Assembly (NCBI RefSeq): GCF_002105155.1
Contig: NW_019028979.1
Coordinates: 992,001-1,056,000, forward strand
Direction: 5' to 3'
Length of the DNA: 64,000 nt
From: Lobosporangium transversale
Lineage: Eukaryota; Mortierellomycota; Mortierellomycetes; Mortierellales; Mortierellaceae
This document shows positions 20,077-33,295 of this stretch, piece by piece. The stretch's first letter is position 1. The number at the start of each line of letters is the position of its first letter. A program made the position numbers and the translations under genes. The notes below the pieces were generated by a model, which worked only from the letters and a program-made list of their open reading frames with translations, was not told the origin of the DNA and did not search any database.

Positions 20077-22431
20077 TCACTCATCATCCACGAGCTCAAA
20101 CTGAACTGCCCAGAAGACAGTACTTCCATCCAATGTCCTGCAGGTGTATCTGACAGGTTGTTCGGCCAGGTACTTGCGAATATTCATGCTTAGGCCAAGA
20201 CGGATCTATTATCCCATCACAAAATAGCATGTTATTAGGAAATGAATCGGCAACTTTGAAGTACATCTATACAAATAATGAACTGTATCGCGTTGCATGT
20301 TGCTGATAGTGGATTCAAATCTGATTACTTACATCGAACGTGTTAAAGTCCATGTGTGGCGAAAAGAACTCAAAGCCATAGACAAGGTCCTTGTTATATG
20401 TAAAGTCCTTTCGGCTCTGTTCCGTCTGAAAGTATTTTCTGCGTTGAGCAGTGGTAAGACTAGCCTGACCAGGGAGGAAGAACGTGGTGTCCTCCTCAAC
20501 ATGCTGACGCCATTCACCAAGAGGCAATTCACTGTCATCCACTGCTGCCGCGATTTTCTTGAGCTCTTTGTTAGCATCCCAGTCAGCAGAGTTAGCGGAC
20601 GAGGAGAGTGACTCTGGCTGGGGTGTGGGTGGAGATGTGATGCTTGGTACTGGTACAGGCAATGTCTGTCCGCTGTTCTGACGAAGTTTATCGACCTGAT
20701 CGGATGATGCACTTCGGCTGATTCCGTAGCTGCTGCCATTGTTGCTGTCATTGTTGGATGCTGTACTACTAATACTCATGACTGAGCTACGGTTACCGCG
20801 TTTAAATTTACCCAAGAAGCCCCAAGCACTTGATACTGCACCGGTCACACTGTTCTCGGACATGGAGAAGGCTCGTGAAATATCCATAGATGGTCGAGGT
20901 GTAAGTGGTGGTGATGGAGGCTTGGCGTCTCCATGACGCCAGGCAGACATTGTATTAATGGAGGAAACCAACGGACTGAGAACCCAGGGCTTTCCATCCT
21001 TGGTAAATGACGCCTTGACAACAGGATCAATGTAGCGTGCAACCTTCAGCATCATCTCGAATCCATCAGGCAATTCTACAGGACGATCAAAATCTGTTCC
21101 AAAGTAGACTTGCTGACCATCCCACTCGCGCTTGAATCGTCCCTCAACCTAATAGGATATATCATAAAAGAATTAAAGAAAATGGCAAAAAAGAAAATCC
21201 ATGTCAGTCAAGACAAGTTCCTGTCCCTAAAACAACCCTAGCATCATTCTTCTATTTTTCCACAAATATTCAAAAAAAAAAAAAAAGAGGCTTTGCTAGT
21301 CTTATTTTACCTGAATTGAGAAGCGGCGGTTTCGTCCTTTAAAGTATTCGGAGTTGTAGATCGGTTCGGAGCCATCATTTGTGATTCCAACTGTTGAGGT
21401 TGAGATAATAAGTTTTGATAAATCGCGCGGATATTCATTTAAATTAAAATAGGGTAGTGCATGCAAATGCAAGTAGTCCAAAGTGATCCATGCCATCCAT
21501 TTTATGAAATTGTTCAAGTTAAAATAGAACATTTACGACCAAAGAGATACGTTTTTAGAGGGAAACAGAAAAAATAGAGCAACATGGTCAGTAAAAAGAT
21601 AATTTCTCAATGGAGTATGAAAGTAGCGGCGAGTTTGTTGAAAAAGTTGAGAGCACTTTTTAACTGCATTAGGAGGATTTTTTGTTTGGGTCCTGTTCCC
21701 TGCACCAATAAAAAAGACTAAGGTCGATCCCACTTTGTACAAATCCATGGAGCCTTTCACCAACAGATACACTGCACAGGCAGGGCTTTTTTTTTTTTTT
21801 TTTTTTTTTTTTGCCGAGTGCTTTAGGGTAAGTACTGAAAGCGAGATTTGAAAAAAGTTGAAGGATCTAGAGCGCTGTGTTTGTTACCATGTCCATGCGC
21901 CGCCTTCATTTTGATCAATCACAAGGAAATCAAAGCCTTTCTTCTTGGCAATTCTGCTCATCCGATTGTTAGTTGCCTAGGCTTTTTTGTTTTTATTGTC
22001 TCCAGCTTTAACAAAATAAAATAAAGGACTAGGAATCCTGTGCTCCCTGACAGTTCCTCCGTCTGATTTTTTTCAACCAAAAAGTCAGCCAAATTTGATG
22101 GAGCGTGCGCCTGCTCTTTGGAGAAAAAAAAAAAAAAAAAAAAAATTGTCGTACGAGAGAGGAGAGCCCTGGTGTATTCATATAATTACAGCATGTGTAA
22201 AAAAAAAATATCGCAGCAAAAGGGAAAGGAGAGGGTTTACTGGGGAACAAGAATGGAATAGGCATTAACTTTTTTTTTTATGTTTTTCAACTTACCAAAA
22301 TCCTTGATGCGCACAACGGCACGACCCTTGAATTCTGGAGCATCAAACTCAATAGGATGGAACTCATCATTGCAATTGATGATTGCAAGATCTGTGTATG
22401 TTCCTCCAACTTTGACGCGCAGTTTGACCAT
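20077..22431 (-). CDS. DUF1769 / UPF0590 family protein
   Basis: Predicted 386 residues in four exons on the reverse strand: 22296-22431, 21311-21390, 20333-21148 and 20077-20205. Phases agree. The fungal DUF1769 signature is clear: 'SEYFKGRNRRFSIQ' joined to 'VEGRFKREWDGQQVYFG', 'DFDRPVELPDGFEMMLK', 'ARYIDPVV' and 'KPWVLSPLVSSINTM'. The C-terminus 'GLSMNIRKYLAEQPVRYTCR' also fits. The family (S. pombe UPF0590 members) has no established biochemical function. A Ser/Pro-rich, probably disordered insert of about 130 residues separates the conserved halves. Intron 1 is about 900 bases and carries long A and T tracts; a possible 85-base exon inside it (21886-21976) does not fit the phase and was left out. 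No signal peptide or membrane segment. Confidence 0.8.
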
Positions 22432-24489
22432 GATTGCCTGTACTTTGTCACACAGAGTAGGGTATAAAAAATACTGAAAATAATAACAAAAGGTCCCTGA
22501 ATCAAGAGTAACTTAGTGGAACAAGCTGTCTTTAACAGAAAGTAAAGTCTGATGAACAAGAGAATGAGAAGGGAAAAAAAAAAAAAAAAAAAAAAATGAG
22601 AACAGAGGAAATGAAGGTTGATAAAAAAAAAACTTGCAAATAGTAAATAGCGAATAGAGGGAGGAAACCGTACTTGTTGAGGTTGCTTGAGAGAAGTGAA
22701 TGAGCGAGTAGTAAGAGTGAGTGGAAGAGGAGTTGAGAAAAAGAAAAGAGAGAGAATCAACCATGGACCTCCCAATGGTTCTTTAAATACCCAAAAGACC
22801 ACATGGGTCTAATAAAAATAAAGTGATATGCCAAGCAGATGAATAATCGGCTTTTTTACTTTTTTATTTTTTCCATTGCATACATTGTATACATTGTAAG
22901 CATTGTTTTGCTTGTCCTCCTCCTGATAAAAAAGAAAAATGAGCGTGCGCAGTTTAAACGATACATCGCAAAAAAGTGTTCATTCAAAAAACACATGGAC
23001 TAAGCCCAAATCCCTCACTGCTGGAGTTTTTCTGCTCTCATGGTTGATAAAATATATATCTCTATGCTCCAAGATGATGACTATGACCACATCTCCACTG
23101 CTCCACTGCGCTCAAAATGACGCTTGGAAACAGCGCAGTCAAAGCATTCGCATTCAGCTGTTCATCCTTACAAATCAATTGTGGGAGCCAAAATGATCCC
23201 TATTTCTCTTTTCCCTATTTCTCTCTTCATTCCCTCACTCCTTCATTCTTTCGCCCTTTCACTATTTCATTCTTTTGTTCTTTCACTCTTTCTCCTTCGT
23301 ATGAGGGAGGGAAAGGAAATCTACTAACCCCTCGAGATATCAGAGGGAAAGCTCATCTTGGCTTATCTCCTCTGTGGTGCGATGTTGTGCATGCGTTCCC
23401 GTCCAGTAAATCCTCGAGACAAAAATAACGATTCATTTTCCCTTAGTGCATCTCCATAAATCTTAAAAGTAGAATAAGATTTAACGTTAATGGCCATGCT
23501 TATATCAAGAAACAAGTAGAGAAATAAAAGAAGGATTCATTCGGCAAGAGGGGATGAGAGGCATTCGAATGAAGCTGTTCATTCACCATTCAAAGGTTGT
23601 ACATTTGGACTAAGACTAGAGGCTTCAGATCTCGTTTTGGACATGCTTTGCAAAATACCCACGATTTTTCGACTTTACCACCTTTTCTCTTCTCTCTCTG
23701 TGGTCACTCCTTTTCCTGCTCGGCGCTTTTGGCTATATTTCCTATTTTATTTTATTTTACTCTATTTTACTTTAACCCGCCAACCATTGGATGCCTTCAC
23801 TTGTCGTTGCAAGACTTTTTTATCAATGTTGTGTACTGTACTAAAGCATATAGTCCAAATGCTTATTTTGGCCAGTGAGATACGTGCCGTCCGTTCAGAT
23901 CCAACTGTTGTGTGTCAAGAAACACCCCAGGAACACACACGTGCAGTTTGGATCCAGGGACACGCACATCCTCGGATTTCATTTGTCTTTTTATTTCCTT
24001 GCAGCAAGATAAGCATTGGAGAGGATCAGAAACAAGAGGAAGGAGAAGCTAAAAGCAATGTCATGTAATCATGTAGAACTAGCCATTAATAAACGCTGTA
24101 ATTTACCACTGGCATATGCTTTATATTTTATTTTATTTTCTTGTTTATTTGTTTCTTGCAGAGAATGTATTTATGGATCACCACCAAAAGACTATACAAT
24201 TAGCAGACTAGCACACGGTTGCGACTAATGGCATTTGACATTTGAATTCAAATGAGAATTCACTTTGGTACTTTACTATGGCGTCAAGTACCTGATAAGG
24301 TTCTGGAAGGCGCAAAGGATACGAAGACGGCGTAAAAATGCCCAAAAAGAAGAAAAAACTCCCAAGGTCCAATTCAACCCTGTCAAACTCAATCTTGGCA
24401 CATTTAAATAAGCTAATTGTTCTCATTTTTTTTTTTTTTTGGTCCACATCAAAATCTCCTTCACTTCACTTTTTTTTTATCGGGCAGCA
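22432..24489. other. divergent intergenic region
   Basis: Two kilobases between the divergent DUF1769 and ABCC genes. The DUF1769 side has a purine-rich leader (22550-22760) with a 23-base A tract. The middle is A+T-rich with CT runs (23200-23300). Short ORFs around 22939-24230 show no family features. It should contain both promoters. No further gene supported. Confidence 0.6.
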
Positions 24490-27400
24490 ATGACCGCGAT
24501 CCTTCTGGACACCTCATGGCTCTGTAATGGGCGCGGCTCTGAAGGATGGGTAAACAAATATGGCAAAATACAAAAAAAAATGCGCCGTAGAGAAATTTAA
24601 ATATTATCACTATTTTAACCCCCTTTCCTCTATTGCTCTGTTTCTGTCATCAGGGACCAGTGAGTCCAGATCGCATGGACTTCACCCTTTGCTTCGAATA
24701 CAGGTATACATATACCTTTTATAGTAGTTCTCACCCTTGTCTCTCTTTTTTTTTTTGGTCCCTTACAAACTTGCTTCTTCTAGCCTGTTCTACACTGCAT
24801 CAGCCTCTGTGGCTCTTCTTCTGTCCGCTAGCCGAATATACTACCTTCGCACATCATGTCAAGCACATGGTCTCGGTTGTACAGCCTGGATCTACTGGCC
24901 TACACAGGGACTCATTGCCCTTGCTAGCATTTCCATGTTGATCCAAGCAACCTTCTTAATTCGGTCTGCTGACTCGATACCAATGCAAAGCATAGGGTCA
25001 TGGATTATGGGCCTAACATGGGTAAGTCCTAAGGCCATGGATGAAAGAATGGCGTTGCCCCACTTGAGCAGTTGCTTTAATACAAGATCAGTTTACTCAT
25101 ATCATTGACACTGAACTAACTAGTTGCAAGCCTTAGTCCTCAATCATAATGAGCATAAATACACCATCCGATCTTCCAATTTGCTATTTGTCTTTTTTAT
25201 AATCTCCATCGTGGCGACTGTGATTACGCTGCATACACTTTTTGATCTAAGCATGAATGAGCAACCAGAGTTCAAATCCGGTCTTTTATTCTTGATCTCT
25301 CTGGTACTCGGGTTTGTGGTGGAGGCATGGCCTCGTGGATCCACACATGTGCAGCGGCTGAGTAATGCACAGGCATGGGACAAGGCCAACTTCTTCTCGC
25401 AGATTAGTTTTTGGTTTTTCCAGCCCATTATCGACTTGGCAGCCAAGCAGCAGATGCTCCGTCCAACAGATATTGTAAACACCCTCCCTGAGGATCACAA
25501 GGCACAGCCGAGCTATATCCGTCTTTCTACTTGCTGGAATACAAGACTACAGTGGTACCAGGATAAGGTGCACCAACTTGAAAGTAGCAATATTTCGGGT
25601 GAAATCAAGAAAAAAGTGAAGCCACCATCACTCCTAACCACGATTTTGATTGCAAACTGGAGAAGACTTGTTCCTATTGTCATCGTCAGGATCATTCTCC
25701 CATTTACAGCATACGCGGCTCCGCTATTGCTTGGCCTCTTATTGGATTATATTGGTGACGGACCTGACCATGATATTCGTTCATCCAATCAACGCGAGGA
25801 TAAGCTGTTGGGAACAGCTCCATCACATTCGTTGTTGTCGTTATCGTTGCCTGGGCGCAATGTTGAGGAGAAGCCGCTCCTCTACGGCCTTATACTTGCA
25901 TCTCTCATGGTTGTGGAACGTGTGGTTATGATGGGGTTATACTCGATCTGCTTAAAAGATAACCTTCTCTTAAGTACTGAAGTCAAGTCCGCATTGGTAG
26001 CTATGATTTATCGCAAGGCACTAAGGCTCTCACCTGATGCTAGACGCAAGTCATCCACTGGTGCAATCACCAACCATATGTCCGTTGACGCCAGAACGTG
26101 GGGAGATGGCATTGAACTGCTCTCTGCCTGGATATCCATCCCATTTGACATTGGAATTTGCTTATTCCTGCGTAAGTCCTCTCTCTTTTTCCCCTCCCTC
26201 TTTCCCCTCCCTCTTTCTCTCAGTCTCTTTTAACCTTAATGAAGATATTTGTTTCTATTTTCCACATCTTTAATAGTATACCGCCTCCTTGGATGGAGCT
26301 TCTTAGCCGGGGTGTTCACGATCCTTGCTTTGATTCCGCTGCAACTTTGGCGTGGCAGCGTTTACGAAGGTCTAGAAGAAGAGCGTCTCCAAACTACGGA
26401 CGAACGTGTTCGACTTACATCGGAAGTTCTCTCCAATAGCAAGATTGTGAAGCTTTATGGATGGGAATCAGCTTTTCGACATAAAGTGTTGGGTGCGCGA
26501 GCCAAGGAACTGAATGTGTTGAGGCGAATGGGGGTCTTGGAAGCTATCATGAGTGTGGTCTTTGCCTCTAGCTCTGCCGTAATTAGCCTTATGACCTTTG
26601 GAGTCTATATGGCTATTGGCCATGGCACCTTAACACCCAAGGTCGTCTTTGTAAGTATCTCTCTTTTCAAGCTGATACACGAGCCTATTAACCGGTTGGC
26701 AGAAGGGTAAGATAATATAATATCTTGTGCATTTTGATATCGCCCGAATGCAAAATATACAAAACCTTATTCTCGCCTATTTTTTTTTTAAAAAAAAAAC
26801 TGAGTATAATAGAACATCGGATACGATCAGTTTGATTGTCTCTACAAAGCGTATTCAACGTTTCTTGCTGCGAGAGGAAATTGACGAGACGCAGGTCACG
26901 CGTGAGAGTCGTGAAGGCATAAACAACACTGGGATTGCTATCCAACTAAAAAACGTTGACTTGTCTTGGACTTCCGGAAAGCATACTGTTCTGGAAGAGG
27001 GTGTTGAAGAAGATGAAGGCAGTGATGAAAATCAACCACTGCTGCCTCAAGATCAGAACCATGGCGCCACCGACGGTTCTAATAATGACCAACCCTTTAA
27101 ACTGACACTTCGAAACATCAATCTCACAGCTATGGATAAGACGCTGACAGCCGTAGTGGGTCGCGTAGGTCAAGGAAAGTCATCATTGCTAAGCGGCATG
27201 ATTGGGGAAATGTACAAGCTTCAAGGATCTATCACCATCCGTGGAAGGGTTGCATACGTCCCACAACAAGCTTGGATTATTAACGCCACGTTAAGAGATA
27301 ATATTGTTTTTGGCAATGCTTATGATCCAGAACGGTATCATGAAGTGATCTGTGCCTGTGGACTGGAACTCGATTTAGCTGTTCTCCCCGCAGGCGATAT

Positions 27401-30112
27401 GACCGAGATTGGAGAGCGCGGTATCAACCTGTCAGGTGGCCAGAAGCAGCGCGTCTCGTTGGCAAGAGCCACATACGATAATGCGGACGTGTACTTATTG
27501 GATGATCCCCTGAGCGCTGTGGATGCGCATGTAGACCAGCATCTTTGGAATAACCTGATTGGGCCCACGGGGATGCTCAGGGACAAGACTCGGATCCTTG
27601 TCACTCATGGAATCCACCATCTGGAAAATGTGGATCAAATTGTGGTCATCAAGGATGGCGAGATTACTGAACTTGGAAAGTATAGTGACTTAATGGCAGC
27701 TGGGGGATCGTTCTACCAGCTAATCAATGGATATTCCGCTAAGCGCAAGCGCGTTAAGAAGCGCGGAAGCAGTAATAGGGCAGCAGTAGAATCTGCAGAT
27801 GCAACATCAGCTACAGCAGCAACAACAAAATGCATTGAGCTCGTCCAGGCAAACGACAATACTACAGTAGGAGACCTGGTAGATAACAGTGGGCTCGATT
27901 GGGATAATATTACAATGGAAGACGATGAAGGTGAGGTGTCACAAGAGGATGACGAATCTAAAAAGCAAACAGCAGCAACGGCAACAGCAATTGGGAAGGA
28001 TCAGGAGGATGAAGCAGATGAACTGATTGCAGAAGAGGTTATGAAAAAAGGTGGAGTTGAGTGGAAGTTGGTAAAGACTTATGTTAAGGCCTGTACACTA
28101 CAGGTCGTTTTGGCGATCATTTTTATCTGTGTGGCGGCAGAAGCTTGTCAAGTTGGATTTAGTCTCTGGCTAAAGTACTGGACCTCCAAATCCGATGAGG
28201 AGCTTCAAGGATCTCTAGTTTTATTCTTAGGCGTTTATTTCGCCATGGCTTTGGTATTTGTGGCTCTTTACATTCATTTTGTGTATCTGTCTCTGGCTGT
28301 GGCTCGTATCCGAGCATCGGAACTGATCCATCAAAATCTCATTTCGACAGTGATTCGACTTCCCATGAAGTAAGATATTTTTGTATAAAAACACACTGCT
28401 ATGATACAGTGATATGGCGATTTAAGCTTTTATCACCTATTTTATTGAATCAAGAGGCAAAAAGTGGCACTTACTAATAGTTCATTTGAACCTGTTTTCA
28501 TATTAGCTTCTTTGATACAACACCACTGGGCCGCGTTTTGAATCGGTTCTCAGGCGACTTGTACTCGATCGATGAGAATTTACCCTGGAAGTTCGTAGAT
28601 TTGCTCTATCTGAGTACTACTGTTGCTGCAACATTCATGGTTATTGGGTTCACGACTCCTGCCTTCATCATTATGATCCCAATTATCGCAGCATTCTTTA
28701 TCCTAATCTCGAGACGATTCCTCTGGGCGACTCGGTCACTCAAAAGGATCTGGTCTGTGTCTTTCTCGCCTATTTATCAGCACTTTGACGAGTCCCTCAA
28801 TGGGGTTTCGACTATCCGCGCTATGGCGATCCAGAAACAATTCATTGAAGAAAGTGATCAGCTTACAGATCACAATGCGAATGCATTCTCAGCGTACATG
28901 TATTGCAATCGCTGGGTCGATTTCCGCCTTCAGATACTCAGCGCTGGTATCTCGTTCTCAGTGGCGCTCTCGGGCGTTTTGGCGCGGTACACGGTTGATC
29001 CTAGCGCCATTGGCCTCTCACTCAATTTCGCGTTGGGTGCCGCTGAGAATATCATGTGGCTCTGCAGGGATTACACAGAGTGGCAGTCTCATCTGGTTGG
29101 GGTTGAGCGTGTGCAAGAGTACACAGACAAGTATACAGAGGCTCCTGAGCATACAGATAAAAGCATACCAGATCAATGGCCTGATAAAGGACGCATTGTC
29201 TTCAAGAATTACTCCACTCGATACCGTGAGGGGTTAGACTTGGTGATTAAGAACTTATCCTTCGAGATCCAGCCACAAGAAAAAGTCGGGATCGTAGGCA
29301 GGACTGGGGCAGGCAAATCATCACTGACATTGGCATTGTTCCGAATCATAGAAGCCGCGAACAGTCATTGGGCTCGAGCAAGCGACAATACCGGATACCA
29401 CATTCGGTCACTAGAGCCTGAAAGTGAACAGCAGACTCTTCTCCGTGGGCGATCTGAACCAAATCTGCCACATTCTGGCCATTATGATGACGACGTTGAT
29501 GACGATGGCAACCAAAACCAGAGCGAGGAAATGGATGGTGGATCGATTGAAATTGATGGGGTAGATATTTCGACATTGGGGCTTGTGGATCTACGCAAGC
29601 ATCTAGCCATTATCCCTCAGGACCCTACTCTTTTTGCGGGTACCATCCGTGACAATCTGGATCCGTTTCAAGAAGCATCCGATCAAAGTCTCTGGGAGGC
29701 ACTGGAGCGCGCACACCTGAAGGATCACATTCGGTCCTTACCTGGTGGCTTATCTGCAGAGGTTATTCAAAATGGTGAAAACTTTTCTGTTGGACAACGA
29801 TCAATGATCTGTTTAGCCCGAGCATTGCTTCGTAAGTCCAAAATCTTGGTTCTGGACGAGGCGACAGCGGCTGTAGATGTGGAGACAGATGAGTTGATTC
29901 AAAAGACTATCCGAGAGGAATTCAAGGATCGAACAGTATTGACGATTGCTCATCGGATCAAGACCGTGATGGATTCGACCAAGGTCTTGGTGATGGAAAA
30001 GGGAGAAGTGATAGAATATGACACACCCGAGAGACTATTGCAGCGACCCGAGTCCTTATTCTTCAAGTTGGCACACCAGGCGGGTGAAATCACGACATTG
30101 ACACAAAAATAA
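24490..30112 (+). CDS. ABCC-type (MRP/Ycf1-like) ABC transporter
   Basis: Predicted 1662 residues in seven exons: 24490-24549, 24654-24703, 24784-25021, 25124-26171, 26277-26706, 26813-28369 and 28507-30112, all in phase. The N-terminus 'GWGPVSPDRMDFTLCFEY' and following helices match the extra TMD0 of full-length ABCC pumps, which export glutathione, glucuronide and drug conjugates, often into the vacuole. NBD1: Walker A 'GRVGQGKSS' near residue 722, Q-loop 'YVPQQAW', signature 'LSGGQKQR' near 815, Walker B ending 'LLDDPLSAVD', with Asp where the catalytic Glu usually sits, as is normal for ABCC NBD1. NBD2: 'GRTGAGKSS' near 1390, 'ENFSVGQRS' near 1554, 'LVLDEATAAVD'. NBD2 carries an insert of about 59 residues (about 1413-1472) between Walker A and the next strand. 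The linker is acidic. Localisation is not decided by sequence. Confidence 0.9.
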
Positions 30113-31242
30113 AAGTATTCGTACATGAATAAATATTTAGCCATTCCCAGTCTGAGGGTAGAGCCGCTCCAATTCATGATGATCTCTGCTCTTCCTATCT
30201 CAAAGCAAAGCGTCTCTTTTCCTGTTTCGAGATTATTCCGTTTGATCTGGTAAAATGGTAACGCTGGACCGCTTTCTTCGGTCGTGTATATGCATGTGTA
30301 TATATGCGGTACATAATGGGCAAGTATACGACCCGCTCTAATAAATTAATTGTAGATTTGCTTTATTCCAGGATTTCTCTGCTTTCTTCCAAACGATAAA
30401 AGCTGATGAAGTGACGTTTTGATAGGAGTTTATTTGTTCCATTTCCAAAACTTGTTGCAAAGAAGAGATGGCTTTAGCGACATAGAACGAAATGTATCAA
30501 AAAAAAAAAAAAAAAAAAAAGTTTTTGTGGCGAAATGTTTTCCCATATCTGGTTATCATTTCAATTAAAAAAAATACGCCACCCTTCCCCTCCTTTTTTT
30601 TTGCTTGTCTTACAGACAATTGAATACGTTACCCGAAATATACACCATCATTACTGAAACCCCCGAGGGATGGTTTTATCTTGGATATCCTCTATACTTC
30701 TCTCACCAGAACAAGTTTTTTTTTAATGTAAACTCCCTGTTTAGAAGACTGAACATGATCCCTTTCCAAATAGTGTTTGTATACAAGTATTGAAACAAGT
30801 CTTGACATGGATAACTCATGATAAAAAAAAATTAGAATAAAAATAGTAACAATAAAAATTATAACTCTATGTATAATATATATGTATAAATGTATGTGTT
30901 TACGAAAACACAAAGGACGATGAACAGATGTAAATGTATACACAATAGCCAAGCTTGTTCTAAAAGTTTGTTTACTTCATACAAGCTGTGCTTTTGTTTA
31001 TTCCAACTAGGCGTGATGTGACTGTTTGCAAAGTCGACAAAATTATACAAAGGCTGCCAAGAAGATTAGAAGCCACAATAAAGGAGCCAAGATGGAGAGT
31101 ACAGATGCAAGATACATGTACATTTTTTATATTTATTTATTTTTTATTGTCCCTGGGTCTCAATCATCAATTGAAATTGGGGACGTGCATTCCTTTTTTT
31201 GACCTCGTGGTCCAAGCGACAAGCGACAAACGACACGCAAGA

Positions 31243-31244
31243 TC

Positions 31245-31275
<31 letters not shown>

Positions 31276-31596
31276 CAAAAGTATAACAAAAGTTTCTAGG
31301 GGCCCAGGCTCTTTGTCCCCTGCAGACAAACCACGCGCCTCCATGATCTTGTACAACGTGTAAAAGGTCCAAGGACCTTGTTTAATATTTTCATTGGACC
31401 CTTTGACTACATGTCGACGTGTCGCTTTTGGTGAAGGGCTGACCATTTCCTCGTGTAACTTTTTGGTACAGGAGGTTTTGACCATGTCTTCGTGTCGCTT
31501 TTTGGTGGAGAAGGCTTTGACCCTGTCTTCATGTTGCTTTTGGTAGAGTAGCGAGGGAGGATCAAACGTGTTCTCAGGAAGGGATAATAGATAGTC
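31243..31596 (-). other. reverse ORF with 13-residue repeats, possible exon or relic
   Basis: Reading down from 31596, just after a plausible acceptor (ACAATTAG), the frame is open to the poly(T) tract and shows three to four units of about 13 residues of the type 'KKRHEDMVKTSCT'. They derive from 39-base DNA repeats at about 31404-31545. The tail 'GPWTFYTLYKIMEARGL' looks like folded protein rather than random sequence, but I know no family with it. The gene model is incomplete: no start exon or stop is defined. It may be linked to the ORF at 32224-32409. Confidence 0.25.
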
Positions 31597-31920
31597 TAAT
31601 TGTAAAAATAAATTAGCATTCATATAACTTGTTTAGGACACGAACATAAAATACCTTAAAAATCCGGTTTTTTATTTATCCCGGTAAAGCCAAACCAGTT
31701 TTACCTGGCGTAGACATGTTCCTCTTTTGCAAAAAAAAAATTATATTTCCCCCATGTCTCCCAAGAAAAGGGATCCTTATCCCAAGAAGCTCAGCATTCG
31801 CCCACTTCCGATTGGGTACATTGATTACTATACTTGTTGTTCAGCGATAAAAACGTATTCATTCCCAAGCAACAGCCTTGTCTCTGTACTACATGCAATA
31901 ATGTAATGATAAATATATAG

Positions 31921-31950
31921 AATAGAATAGAATAGAATAGAATAGAATAG
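31921..31950 (+). repeat. AATAG pentanucleotide microsatellite
   Basis: Six perfect tandem copies of AATAG. Confidence 0.9.
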
Positions 31951-32223
31951 TCATAATAAAGTCAAATTGACCATGTCAAATCGAACGCCAAGAGGATGAT
32001 GAGGTGATGAATTAGCTAAATCAGCCTCCATCTTTTTGTTTATTGTTGGATTGCTGGTGTTGGCATGCCAAAAGGAATAATGCATGCAACTTTGGTGACG
32101 CTTTTGATCTGTTCATTGATCATCGTCAAAAAGGATGATAGTCAGTTGGATCAAAACCACACAAAAAGGGGTTGAAGGACATGAACAGGCCTGATCTGGG
32201 ACAGAAAAAAAATGACTTATTTT

Positions 32224-32440
32224 TTAATGCCGACCTGTAACAAGCCCCAGCTTGTTGTCCATAAAGTTTACTCCATTGCTCCAATCTCCCCTACGCTTCA
32301 ACTGCGGATCCAGTGTGGAGGGTTCAATCTCTGCTAAACGTTTAATGTCTACAGTAAAATGTTGATGCCATTGCTCGATGCCACTGCTCGATGCTGTTGC
32401 TAATGCCAATGCTAATATTAACGCTAGTCTTTTAAGAGGA
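32224..32440 (-). other. reverse ORF, possible exon of an unidentified gene
   Basis: The frame holds 'GIEQWHQHFTVDIKRLAEIE' and 'QLKRRGDWSNGVNFMDNKLG', compositionally like a real protein. It begins after a plausible acceptor (CTTTTAAAAG analog near 32432 on the reverse strand) and ends at a stop at 32226. A further acidic ORF lies upstream on the same strand (32618-32880). Whether these belong to one spliced gene, or to a decayed mobile element, could not be settled. Confidence 0.22.
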
Positions 32441-33295
32441 AAAAAAAAAAAAAAAAAAAAAAAAGAAAAAGGTGCTGATCATGACAATCTTTTAGATCAT
32501 AAAGCTTGAACTAAGACCTGATCGTCTCAGTATCCCCACCGGTTATTGGACCGCGTAATAGGGTGTTATAAAACACAGTGACAGCTCAAACATTAAATTG
32601 AAGGCAAACAGGTAATTCTAGAAGTATAATTTACAATCCAAATGTATAAATGTAATACTATATATGTATACTATTAATAATATATTATTCAGTACCCCTT
32701 CTTTCTTCGGATATTCTTCCGTCCTTCCATTTTCTTTTTCTTCTTCATCAGCATGCACGCATTCCATGTCTCCATATTCATCATCATCGTTACTGACATC
32801 GATCCCTTTCATATGTAAAAGAGAGCGAAGGTATGGCTTCATTTTAAGAACAACATCCTGCAGATGTCTAACCTAAAGAGTCTACATTTCGCATTGTTAT
32901 TTGCCAAATCTGTTCAAAAAAAGTTATTTTGTTTGTTTTGTTTATTTTATTCCAGCAATGTCAGATCTAATCCGCAGTTTCCACTCTGTATTTTAAATTT
33001 TATTTGACTCCGAAGAAGCGCACTGCACAGTTGTTTTTCAAAACATTGTTTATTTTATTTTTATTTTTTTTTTCCTTTTTCCCTCAATTGCCGTTGATAC
33101 TTAAACCCCCCCACTTCCCTCTTCTCTTCGTCAACACATTTTCTCCCCTCCCCTCCCATACTGAAATGCTTTATTGACCATTCATTTCATCTTAACCTAA
33201 CAACATACCCAATTTACTCTCTTTTACTTTTACCTCCCCACTCTCTTAGTTCTCAATCCCATCCTCACTTTTCATAATCATCACCTTGACTAGCC

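Larger units (their letters stand above)
30113..33295. other. long intergenic region with doubtful ORFs
   Basis: Between the two ABC transporters. It holds poly(A) at 30500-30520, poly(T) at 31247-31275, poly(A) at 32442-32464 and an AATAG microsatellite. Several reverse-strand ORFs (31243-31623, 32224-32409, 32618-32880) could be exons or relics. The last 200 bases (33100-33290) are strongly pyrimidine-rich with C runs, as expected of the ABCB promoter and leader. Confidence 0.55.

Noticed and set aside
21886-21976. Extra exon of the DUF1769 gene
   Set aside because: Open frame and donor present, but with a phase-1 upstream donor every acceptor tried gives an in-frame stop, whereas direct splicing to 21390 keeps phase and the family motif.
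22287-22802. Reverse ORF upstream of DUF1769
   Set aside because: Low-complexity Phe/Leu-rich product from a purine-rich leader; overlaps exon 1 in another frame.
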